Shown piece by piece: positions 42,761 to 54,300 of a stretch of DNA of 64,000 bases. A program made the position numbers and the translations under genes. The notes beneath the pieces are model-generated. The model was not told the origin of the DNA, made no database searches, and saw only the letters and a program-made list of their open reading frames with translations. This DNA comes from Apostichopus japonicus (taxonomy: Eukaryota > Echinodermata > Holothuroidea > Aspidochirotida > Stichopodidae). Each line of letters begins with the position of its first letter. The first letter of the stretch is position 1. The stretch spans positions 14,802,321 through 14,866,320 of the forward strand of contig NC_092578.1 of the NCBI RefSeq assembly GCF_037975245.1. Reading direction: 5' to 3'.

Positions 42761-45233
42761 CCAAACTTGAGTTAGCCTATCGAGGCGCGGATCAAGGAGG
42801 TGTGGTGACGATTACCGTAACGTTTAAACCTCACACATTGCATGCCAAAAATTTCCGTAGTTTAATGTTTTATTTTGTCAACAAAAGCGCACTATTTAGT
42901 TACATTTTTTTTAAATTTTGTGCTTACAACAGAACACTTTTTAATTATAATTTTCAATTCATCAGCAAAAGGACACATTTTAGTTATAAAATTGGAAAGG
43001 GTATACTTTATGTTACCCAAAAGCGAGGACTTCTAGTTTAAGGGAATGAACACTTTTGCGTCGTATGTGGGGTTTGCTTTTGGAGGGGAGGGGGTGGGGG
43101 TGGGGGTGGGGCGGGACGTACTAACCCTCGATCCCCAGCTACGCTGTCTTCTACGTGTTAACCTATACAGTTGAAGCAGTTGGTTGCTTTTGTAAAGCAA
43201 ATCGGCTCATGGGAAGTCCATACATTCAACACGTCTTGTATATTGGATTTATTTTTCAAATGTATGTAAATTTACAACTTCAATAAACTCCATTGATCTT
43301 ACGTATAAAAAAATACCATGTTATGAGCCTATACGTCGATACATGTCTATTTAACAAAAAATTGTTGCACCTAGGCCTCACCTAATTTTAATTTAACATT
43401 CTGGGCTGAAGTTGTTTATTGTCATCAAATAATGATATTTTGTAATTAATTATCAATTATATGCCTCATATTTTTAGATTTATAGGATAAGATATCGTTA
43501 TAACATTATATCATATACAAAAGCTCAATCCATTGCTTTGAGCTTTACATACAAATATTTCGAAGCCGTTTTGTTACCTGGGGAAATAAGAAACTCTTTT
43601 AGGGTATATAATATTTCTACAAGATTGTGTATGATATTTACTTAACATTTGTTATGATATTACTTGACCCCCGTTATCTATATTATAACAGCCATCTCCA
43701 AACTACAATTGATACGTCACTTTCTACGTATCTATTATTTATCACATATATCATATCGGTGTATACTTTATTACCAAATTAGTCACAAATTAGACGGGTT
43801 ATTAAAATAGCAACAACAACGACTACAAAATAAAATAAAATAAACTTCCCGAGTAGCTTAATAAATAATATTCCCATACATACCCCTGTTTTCCTCTTGA
43901 AACCGAAACTTAATCCGTTAGTAAATCCTGTACTTCATAAACTTGGACACAGTTTTTTCTTTGGTTTACAACGTAAATGACAGCCAGATACACATATACA
44001 GGGGAGATGACAAATCTTTATTTCTGTCAACATCTGCTGAAGTGTTACCTCATTCTCACTTTTGATTGGTCCAAACGATCGCCTCGCCTCGCCGAAATGG
44101 GAACAATGAGGGAAAAACAATAGACCTATCCACGACACCTGTTATTTGAGGTGTGAAGAAAATAAGTTCTGGTGATATTTAAAATAAAAGACCCCCAAAA
44201 AAAATCGATTTCAATGATAATTTCTGACGGATGTGAAAAATTAATATTCCGAACAGAGCGCGTACACAGCTTTTGCTTATAATACGGCATAGCTAGAGTA
44301 TCGTATTGAGCTATCATCGTGTGACGTCAATACAATACTAAGTGTTCTTATTGTTTACGCACAAGATGGTCATTCAGGGCATCCGTTCCATTTCACCATC
44401 GCGTTACATTTTAGCACGACTGTTGAGTACGATCTCATGATTGCGTATATGTGTCGCGATTTCACAGTTATGACAAATGGCTACAAACAGAATAGAAAAT
44501 ATAATAAGAGTAGGAAATTGGTTAGGAAATATTTCTACAATGATACTAATTAAAAATATAATATTTAAATCAATCTCACGTGACATTAAAGATAACTATG
44601 ATCTCAAGTTATTGAGCATTCATCATTAGAAAAGAAAGAAAAATGTCGTTCTCACTATCAACACGATTTGGAAGAAATACATTGAACTCTTTAAAAAAAA
44701 GTTTAGTCTAAGATTATATTCGGGCTGTGTAGTTTGGGATTAAGTTACAACTTGACCTTGTTACCAACAAATTGGTAAAAAAAAAAGGTACCTCAAAAAT
44801 AACCTATGGGATCTCTGATATTAAGTACCTTACGTACACCGAGTGGGAGAGTGGAAGAAGGGGGGGGGTGTGGGGAGTGGAACACCACGGTACATTTCCC
44901 ATCTAAAGTGTTACAACGAAAGCCGTGTTTATATAGGATGTGGTTTATTGCGATGCAAAAAAAAAAATACGTGTAGTCGTTGTGCCACCATCCCACCCCC
45001 CCCCCCCCACTGCTCCCTCCACACCAAACCGATAGTCACGTGTCAAGTGATCACATGGGGCCTGGTGCGGTCGCTCAACAGTGCAAATTTTGAATGTCAC
45101 ATTCTGAATGTCACATTTCGATGTTTCGATTTGCAATCATTCAACAAGCTCAGGTTACCCCATTCTCACATGGCTCGACATATAAGTACCTTTTTTAGAA
45201 TGTTTTTTTCTTCATAAGATTTTTTTATAATTT
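42761..45233. other. Intergenic region
   Basis: AT-rich and without recognised exons. A G-rich tract (GGAGGGGGTGGGGGTGGGGG) lies at about 43086-43110. Other C/G homopolymer tracts at about 44860 and 44997 may mark old MITE ends. Confidence 0.5.
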
Positions 45234-45389
45234 TTAATTTTCCTCGACTGAGGTAAAACAAAATGTCGCAACGGGTATTGTTTTAGGTTGTGTGTCCTTG
45301 ATAGGTGTTACCACATTAGGCGTCCACCGAATCAATTGATCGATCGGCTGGTTTTCAATCGTCGAACAAATATCATAACAGGTGTCAAA
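45234..45389 (-). CDS. Unassigned candidate terminal exon with LysM-like motif
   Basis: A good acceptor (GTGTTTTCCCTACAG) opens 51 codons and a TAA at 45234-45236. The start reads FDTCYDICSTIENQPIDQLI then RWTPNVV. This fits the LysM pattern D-T-C-x-x-I-x(n)-L-x-x-W-N-P-x-V, except that Asn of WNP is Thr here. Known LysM modules bind chitin or peptidoglycan. No upstream exon was found, so the gene and the reading frame are unproven. A donor-like GTG|GTAACA lies inside. Confidence 0.35.
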   Translation of the reverse strand, partial: FDTCYDICSTIENQPIDQLIRWTPNVVTPIKDTQPKTIPVATFCFTSVEEN

Positions 45390-48300
45390 CTGTAGGGAAA
45401 ACACACATCAGACTATATTGTTAACTTGTTACTGGTATAGCACAGGCTATTAACGCCTGTCACCCTATAAATCATGGTCTATAATATGTAGTGTGTGCTA
45501 TTTGTGCTGAACGCTTACAGCAGTAGCATTCCGCGTTAGATATGCAAATCAGTGACCAGTAAACTTACCAGTGTTTTACTACTCACCAAAAAAAAGGATG
45601 AAGTTTTATCCCACTTCGCACCCGCCACAATTAAATCGCAGATAGATTTTTAGCTTTATTGTATTGTGATGAATAGGTTGCTTCTTATGCCTCACCCCCT
45701 CTCCCTACCCCCTCCCCCCAAAAGAGAAACCCCTTAGTCACTGTCACGTGCTGGAATTGTGTCTCACTGTGGTCGAATATGGTCATTGACCATACTTGGT
45801 CCCCTAAAATTACAACCCACTTACCAACCCCCCCCCCAACCCTCCCTCACTCCCAAAGTGTATTACCCAACGATCATTTACACCAGCCAATGTTTGACCA
45901 CAACTCATGATACTTTGCACTTTGACTAAAAAGGATTTTGTAAATTAGTACGGGCAGACTGACTGACTGGCTAACAGACAGACAAACTTCAGTCAGTGGT
46001 AAGCCATCTCTGCGGAAAACAATAGAAAACTGCAAAGACAAGGATATGTATGGTGCATCCATTTATTCTTTATCCATTGGTTTGAATACATGTTTTCTTT
46101 CAATTTTATTACCTCCTAACCCCCACCCCTTACCCCCTTCAAGTCCTTTTCTCAACCAATTGTGTCAACAAATTCTGTTCATTTTCGAGGACGGTAATAG
46201 GATTTTGGATGACATTTTGGGACTTATTTGTCGACAGTTATGTTAATCGATGCAATACTTTTTAACAATCAAAGTTGATAATTTCGTTTTCAGAAGGAGT
46301 AGTGGTTTGTTTGCTCATTAGTTCCATGACTTGTTCCTGGGTGGGGAGGGGTGGAATGCCATCACCACCAAGTTCCATGTAACCACTACCATGTAAATAC
46401 AATGTAAAATGTATCCATTTTTTAATGTATTTCTATTCTGTTAACATCTAAAACTGGCAAAAGTCAACATTTCTGATCATTCCAAGCCATCCCCCCCTCG
46501 CCTCCCCCAAAAAATTATGTTATAAAACAAATGAGAAAAGAATGACAACAGAAAATAGTCCGAACAATTTTTGCCATTGAATAAAAATTGATTTGATCCC
46601 TTGTAAAATATGGTGTAGCACCTTGTCCCTGGGTATATAAACCATTTATCACTATGACTCATGCAAGAAAACTGACCACAATTTTAAATATTAATTTTAA
46701 AAAGAAAAATAATTTCCAAAAAATTCTGAATAAATGAGTAGATTATTTGTCAGGAATTATTTATATATAATGCCAAAAACTTCATTGTAACATTACATGG
46801 AGACCAGTATATAATAATCACTTTATTATGTTCATTATTAAAGTAGTTTCATTAGGTAAATTAAAATTCCCAATTCCAATTATGTTTGACAGTCTTCTTG
46901 CAGGATAATCTACCGTTTTAAAGTAAAACAAAAATGAGGCATTTTTTGCATGACAATAACTAGATCCCATGTGGGCCAGATAACTGACAGTCAAAGCTTG
47001 TGTGGTCTCGATACCAGCTTGGTAACTGACAGTAAACGTTACGGTTGTCTTAATACCGGCTAGTGTAGAGAATAAACTTTTGATTCTGCAAAGCTGTCTA
47101 CCTGCAATTACACATACGGATCCCTCATTGTGAGAATTTCTACCAAAGAAGCCGATATAAACCACTTGGATAGACTTTGCTATCTCTTTTCACTTTTATC
47201 ATAACACCTGCCTGCCTCTACCAGACTCTCTCCATCTCCCTAATCCCTTCTCCCCCACCCCACCCCCACCCTCCTCCTCCCCACCAATAAAAATGAAACA
47301 CCATTCATGAAGGAAATCATGCAACCGGTATAGTTTAAGGAAAACCAAGTAGCAGTGCATGCACAACTGGGTGAATATCGTAACTATTAACGGTAACGTT
47401 TTAAATGAGACCGATTTAAGCAAATAATAATTAGGATACACAAACAGAGAAAAAATTTACACCATACAAATATACCAAATACCACATGTATATTATCCAA
47501 AGATGATACAACATCTTAATAGTAAATAAACTTCTCTCAGCATGAATGCTAGTGATTACATGGTATGAATTATACCCAGTTAACCTACGAAAGCCCCCCA
47601 GTTGTATATATAATTATTAATGTTTTTTAATGTAGTTAATATTTTAGTCTGCTTTGTTATGTGAACATTTTATCTTCAAGACAATGATTGATGTTGACTT
47701 CTGGTAACCCTGATGTTGTATGTTATCAATAATTCCCATATCAGGTACATTTAACTTTCATCTATATACTACAAAAATATCACCGAAACCAAAAAAAAAT
47801 AACAATAGCATCAAACTTTTAATTAATTCTTCTCTTTTTAAATTTTAAAAAAAAATTGATTGATTGATATTTTATTAAAATTGTGTTAAATTTTACAAAA
47901 CATTGAGGCCAAAATTTACAATCGTGATTAACAATATTTACACATCAAGTTTATACCCGAAACCACAGAAATGGTGAAAGACAGGTTAAGTGAATACAAA
48001 TATTATGAAATATTAGGAGGCAGTGATATTACTTTAACAAACATTCATTTTTTGGTCAAATTCTCCTACAAATCGACTTCACGAAAATACCTCTAAGTGC
48101 ATTTTTTTTGGACAGAAATTTTTCTTCATTTTACAGAAAGTTAATTTATTGAAATCATATACTATCCTAAAATTATCATCGTGTTTACAATGAAAGAAAT
48201 TTGACTGTTATTACACATTTACAGTTTTAACACATTCTATGACTGCTGTGTATTCCAAATAGTTTCAGTCATTGCACTGTTTGTTGAAGCCAAAAAACAA

Positions 48301-48934
48301 AACAAAAATGAAGCAAAGAAAAAAGCCATAAATTTTTTTAAGATGCAAACAATTCAAGCTATTAACAGCTTTTTATAGATCTTTTATGCTCTGGCCTCTA
48401 ATTGTGGACAACTTTACCAACTTGAGTAAATTTACAAACTCTTGTATGCATGTAAAATTTGCAAATAATTAACAAGCACTTTACTTTGTTATTATGACAA
48501 ACCAACATTTTTAATTATCACTTGAACTAAAACTAGGCGAGGGTCTTATGGTACGGGATATTGCTTCTAAGAAGAAAGCCAGAAGGCAGAGTTGAATTAA
48601 TCAAATTATTTTATAATATTTACTAAGCCAACAATTTTTTTTTCTTCCCCTTTTCATTATTTTCCTTGTACTTCTTCTGATCAGATTAATTTTCAGTTCA
48701 TCCATATGCTTTTAAAGTTTCAGTAAACAAAAGCAATATGAAACAGACTCATAGCAAGTCTGACTGAATATTTTTGAGGCCAACCTAAAAAACACTACTC
48801 CCACTTTTTTTATATTGGCAAGTAATAGTTCATATATCAAAATAATTTGTAGATTACAATTTTTCCAGCAAAGTTGACTATATAAGGCAGGAACCAGGGT
48901 TTAATTTACCCCATGCCCCCAACTAATCATACTA
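45390..48934. other. Intergenic region, no gene recognised
   Basis: AT-rich sequence with scattered C-runs. Around 46960-47060 a short ~57-bp duplication (TAACTGACAGT, TACCAGCTTGG / TACCGGCTAGT) gives a spurious repeated minus-strand frame. No exon, tRNA or bounded mobile element was identified. Confidence 0.45.
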
Positions 48935-49445
48935 CGAAGCATACATTGAAAAGGGATATGTGAGAATATTACTTATCCCCACAGGATCCAGAAAAGGGAT
49001 ATGTGAGAATATGACTGATCCCATAAGATCCAAAATGGGATATGTGAGAATATTACTGATCCCACAGGATCCCGAAAAGGGATATGTGAGAATATGATTT
49101 ACCCCATAAGATCCATAAAAGGATATGTGACAATATGACTTCTCATAATGAAAAAAGGGAAATGTGAGCATATGACTTATCCCATGAGATCCAAAAAGGA
49201 TATGTGACAATATGACTAATGACAACCAAGAAAGGGATATATGTGAATATGAATTATCCCATAAGATCCATAAAAAGATATGTGACAATATGACTTCTCA
49301 GCATAATATAATGAATAAAGGGAAGTGTGAGCATATGACTTAAATCCCTCATGAGATCCTGAAAATGGATATGTGAGAATATGAATTCACTTATCCCTGG
49401 GCACAGGATCAACAAACAGGATGTGAGAATATGGCTTAAGCGCAT
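48935..49445. repeat. ~42-45-bp tandem repeat, about 11 copies
   Basis: The units read AAAAGGGATATGTGAGAATA then TGACTTATCCCATAAGATCC, with variation in length. Minus-strand open frames over it (SHILTYPF-type) are repeat artefacts. Confidence 0.9.
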
Positions 49446-50555
49446 AATATATATTACATAGCATTCTAAATTACCAAGTCGGAAATGTAATTTAAGGCCA
49501 TATAGGATAGGCCTGAATCATGAAAGACTAAATACATTTTGTGAAAGCTGACATATTGTTTCAATATTATATTATATTAAAGAGAATATGTTTAGTAATC
49601 TAGCAAATAAAGAAATTGAAAGCTCTTGATAAAAACCTTTTCCCGACTTCTAGGCCGAAAGAAACCGCGACAAAGTAAACACCACGTTCCGTTTGCTTTT
49701 CTTAACATCACCGACAAAATTAGCTTAAAAAAATTTTCCACTCAGCTAAAAGACATTTGGCATAAATTTCAAACTGAGACATTAGCTAAACATGCCCCAT
49801 GACAAATTTAAGAATTATCGACGAAAAAAAAATTGACAAGTTGTCTTTGCCAAACACAGCGGTATTTTATTTATGGCCTCTGGGTGGCCGAAGGACTGTT
49901 GAATTTGGATTTGGAAAATTGAGAGCAAACGAAATCAATTCTAACTTTACATTTTTGAACTATTTGTGATTCTTCCTACGACAAAGTCTCACGACAGGAA
50001 AGTTACATAAACACCAAAACCAAACATGATGGAACCATAGTGACTTCCAGTATCAGATATCCCAAGAAACACTCCCTATCAGAGTCTGTTCTCTTAAGTT
50101 TAGCATAGTTTTACTAAAGGTAGTAGAGTATAACTCAAAATTAAGACCGTAATTGATCAAATTAGGACACGGGGGTCCAAAATATTATCGGGCCCGACCG
50201 GGGCGAGGGACCAAGGTTCCCTGCCTGCATACAAAAGTTTTTGGCACGGAACATCAACTACAAATGTGTATTTTTGATCGTGACGCGGTGTAAATGAGAC
50301 AATTCGTAACACTGGTGTCTCGGATGATGCTGAGAAGAAAATTGGAAAATTCAGCACCTCGACCAGGGGCCAATATCGGACCCCTGTGGTGCCACGGTTC
50401 CGAACCCAGTAATTCAATCTGCCCCAGATGCAGAGTGTAACACTACTTAGCAAAACCTGCATCTCTGCAACAAGCTATAAAATGTATTTGAAAATGCTAA
50501 CTATGATGAAACAGGTTCTTTTCTAAAGTTAAGGGATAGTGGGATTTAGTGTGTT
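49446..50555. other. Intergenic region with an unexplained minus-strand frame
   Basis: A 101-codon minus-strand frame at 50157-50462 has a less AT-rich composition than its surroundings. I recognise no domain and see no splice context. It may be an old element, and I make no gene call. Confidence 0.4.
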
Positions 50556-50830
50556 AGCTTAGGAGTGTTAGCTCAGTGGTTAACGCCGGTGCCTTTCAAT
50601 CATAAGGTCCCCGGTTTGAATCACTCCCAGATTAATGTATGTCGTCCAGTTACAGAGTTGTTGACAATTAACAGTTCATAATCATGGACGTAAAATATGA
50701 ATGTAAGAGAATGACTTTGGTCAGCGTGCGGCTTTGATAAGCCAATGAGGCTTCTTCCCGAGTTCCTGCTTGCAAGAGGATCTAAAATACATACAGTGTG
50801 CTAAAAGGCTCTTTGATAACTCAGTTCATA
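50556..50830 (+). mobile_element. tRNA-derived SINE copy
   Basis: GTTAGCTCAGTGGTTAACGC (box A) and CCGGTTTGAATCAC (box B) are followed by GGTCAGCGTGCGGCTTTGAT and GAGGCTTCTTCCCGAGTTCC. This matches the body order of the copy at 40955-41362, in the opposite orientation. Confidence 0.8.
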
Positions 50831-50955
50831 AGTAAACTCATCGACCAATCGTGTCACGAAAAGCCACCCAGGTCACACTGCAGTGTAACTTTAACTATTT
50901 GCTTACAGGTTACCCACAAAAGCTAACAGCTAAGAATTGTGGCTGACAGACACTT

Positions 50956-50961
50956 TTTATT
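50956..50961 (-). terminator. Possible polyadenylation signal of the PLXDC gene
   Basis: TTTATT on + (AATAAA on -) lies about 217 nt downstream of the stop at 51178. Chosen by position only. Confidence 0.35.
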
Positions 50962-51177
50962 TCAACAATGTCATGATATCTTTTAATGCAGTAGGCACAC
51001 TACAAGGTAAATTCTCTTTTTCTATCAAAATTGTCTTAAAGCTGTGAATATAAATGCATGATCATCCATAAATTCAACATATATTACATATTCCTTAAAT
51101 GCTACCAATGTTCTTATGGTTCCAAAAATCTGACAGTATAAATTTTTTTTGGTTCCCTGATCATAGTTAGCTTTTCC

Positions 51178-51336
51178 TCAGGCCTCGGATGAAGTGGTGG
51201 TGGTTATGATGGCCGGTCCACCTCCATTGCTGGCTTTGACCACAGGTTCTGGAATGGTCTCGCTGCTCGGATCGACGATGTACTTGCTGTCGTTAGCCTC
51301 CTCCCTTGAGAATTTCCCTTTCATGAAACTTTGGGC
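51178..51336 (-). CDS. PLXDC: PLXDC last exon: cytoplasmic tail
   Basis: The exon follows TTTTTCACAG in phase 0, with 52 codons and TGA at 51178-51180. It encodes AQSFMKGKFSREEANDSKYI, VDPSSETIPEPVVKASNGGG and PAIITTTTSSEA. MKGKF and SKYIVDP line up with MKFRR and AYAEVEP in the vertebrate tail. The Thr-rich end is different from the vertebrate one. Confidence 0.87.
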   Translation of the reverse strand, partial: AQSFMKGKFSREEANDSKYIVDPSSETIPEPVVKASNGGGPAIITTTTSSEA

Positions 51337-54300
51337 CTGTGAAAAATGCACAACCAGAATATAACAACGTCAAGCAAAGTAGCACAGAGAAGAACAACAT
51401 TAATTTGCGAGATATCCTGACCCAAAATCCATGTGATGAACCCTGCTTATTTTGTTAACGTGTCAACCACCATCGTTGGGAGTAAAATCTTGTCTTCATG
51501 ACCCCCCATTGTTTATTTTCCTTGCAATATTTTCATGGTTATTAATAAAGCAGTATTGTATTAAAAACAAATGCCAGTGTTTGGTATTAACTTAAAATGC
51601 TATTTTATCCACATCGTTTTTGGACACTATCATTTTCCTTAAGGCAAACAGTATTGGATGCAGAAACACGATGTAAAATTTGAGCAGAATTGGTTCTGTG
51701 ATATCAAGGAGCAAATTAAACTGTGATATCCTCCCGAACGGAGACGACCTATTCACAGTGATGTCAAATTGAGCATCTCTTCCACATTCAAAATGATAGT
51801 CCAGAGGAAAAAAAATTAAAAATTTCACTGGTGAAAGAGTAACATATTCCAAGCAGCATGGTGAATTTGGCATTCCATGCCTACGTACCGCTTTCAAGAT
51901 ATTAACGGCATTTGCAGTTTACATGGTTTGCACAGAAAGCGAACTTTGTAACAGACAAATGTGATGTCACAGAAGCAAACTGAAAATTTGTGTTAGGTTT
52001 GTTTTCTTTTCAATGTACATCAAACTTTTTTCTGCTAAAAAATTGGGATACGTCTGAAAGGCACAATACAGTCATTGGTATATTGTTAACTTCATATCCC
52101 GTTTAGGTTAAGTTGGAACTCTATCCAATCTAAGGTCAAAACAAAAAAGTGAAAAATTATAAAAGCAAAACTAAGTAAAAACAAAACATTCAGCCATCGT
52201 TTTGCAACCACAATATCACATCTGTTTGCTTCAAGTTCACTTGTAGTTGAATTTGTCATAATTTCGACAGTCGATAATCTCGACAACGTCATGTAAGGAT
52301 ATATCTCGCAAGTTACACCCGGAGGCTTCGATAAAAAATAAGTTTTCCTCCGGTCAACATATCCTGATAAGTTGATGACAATACTTGCCTTTAATGAAAT
52401 AAACCAAGTGGACATTTTCCACATAAAATGGAATCGATTTTCTAGACCTGTACTCAGTCCTAACTCTACCAAACCGTTTGTGATTATCACCTTACCTCGA
52501 TGACGCCTTTTATGAAATAAACCAAGAGGACATTTTTCACATAAAATGGAATAAATTTTCTCCACCTGTACTAAGTCCTAACTCTACCAAACCGTTCCTG
52601 ATTATCACCTTACCTCGATGACGCCTTTTATGAAATAAACCAAGTGGACATTTTTCACATATAATGGAATGAAATTTCTAGACCTGTACTCAGTCCTTAC
52701 TCTACCAAACCGTTCCTGATTATCACCTTACCTCGATGACGCCTTTAATGAAATAAACCAAATGGACATTTTTCACATTTTCTAGATCTGTACTAGTCCT
52801 AACTCTACCAAACCGTTCGTGATTATAATCTTACCTCGATGAGGTACAGTCCAGACGCAGTGTTGGGGAATCTGTAAGCGTAAACCAACCAGCCAACCAT
52901 CAACATGAACAATATCGAGACCAATAGGATGGCTAAAATGGCAATGGCAGAAATTTCTGAGAAACGGCAAGAAGAGAAAATGAGATGAAATACAGTCGGT
53001 GTTAACGTAAACAGACAATTCCATCATTTATGAGAGAAATTATTAGGACTGAATTATTAAGACTGCATTAGAAAAATATGATGAGGCGGAAATAGATTCG
53101 ATGTATCCTCACACCCTTGAAAGGTTTCTATTTCAGAACAAAATCCTGCTTGGTTGAAAGTACACGGTGGACAGAAACGTTCGCAGATGTTCTAGTTCAC
53201 GACAGACCAGTCTGCACCAGATTGGAATGAAATATAGTGGAGCTCCAAATTGAATCTCTTGTGTGGACAGCCTTGTGGGGACCTTTGCACCAATATTTGT
53301 TGGTATAATGAAGGATAATTTTATTATCTGAATGGTTGCCAAACATCAGGGTCTCTGGTTGGTTAAATGAAAATGAAGAGCCCAGACAAAATCCTTCTAT
53401 TCAATGCCTGCTGTTCAACAACATGGTTAATTCTCTTACAGTCAGGCAAAATGAACATCTAGATATAACATTTGTTTTCCAATGTCCTCATTAAACATAG
53501 CCTTTGAGATTAACCAAAGTTCACAATTATTATTTAATTTCACGTTTGATATAAAAAAAAAATTAAAAATGGAAAAATTTAAGTACCCAAAGATTTGAAT
53601 ACCCAAAGATTTGAGTACCCAATGATTATCAGATAAAAAAGATTTCAACAAACTTGACCACAAATATGCATCTCTTTTATGCATCTTATGGCACATGTTC
53701 CTACAAGAAGGCACTGGCTAAGAGGAACAGTAGCCTCAGTGCTTGGACGCATGTCAAGGTATCTGCCTGCTTGAGGTATCTTATGGCACAGGTTTCTGTA
53801 CAAGAGGGCATAGGCCATTGAGTAATTGAGACTTAAGGCACTGCTTGATATACCTCAGTACTTGACACACCTCAGTACTTGACACACCTCAGTACTTGAT
53901 ATACCTCAGTTCTTGATACACTTCAGTACTTGACACACCTCAGTACTTGATACACCTCAGTACTTGATACACCTCAGTTCTTGATACACATCAGTACTTG
54001 ACACACATCAGTACTTGATATGCATCAGTACTTGATATACCTCAGTACTTGATACACCTCAGTTCTTGATATACATCAGTACTTGATACACCCCAGTACT
54101 TGATATACCTCAGTTCTTGATATACATCAGTACTTGATATACCTCAGTACTTGATATACCTCAGTTCTTGATATACATCAGTACTTGGTACACCTCAGTA
54201 CCTGATATACATCAGTTTGATACTAATTTCGAAATGTGGATACATATTCTACGACAGTATTACAAATTCCACCAAAGTACCTTCACGAAAATGCTGGAGA

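Noticed and set aside
48932-49445. Minus-strand frames rich in SHILTYPF
   Set aside because: The ~43-bp tandem repeat produces them; the peptide is periodic with the DNA repeat.
50157-50462. 101-codon minus-strand frame as a gene
   Set aside because: No domain, start context or splice partner. Kept only as an unexplained stretch.
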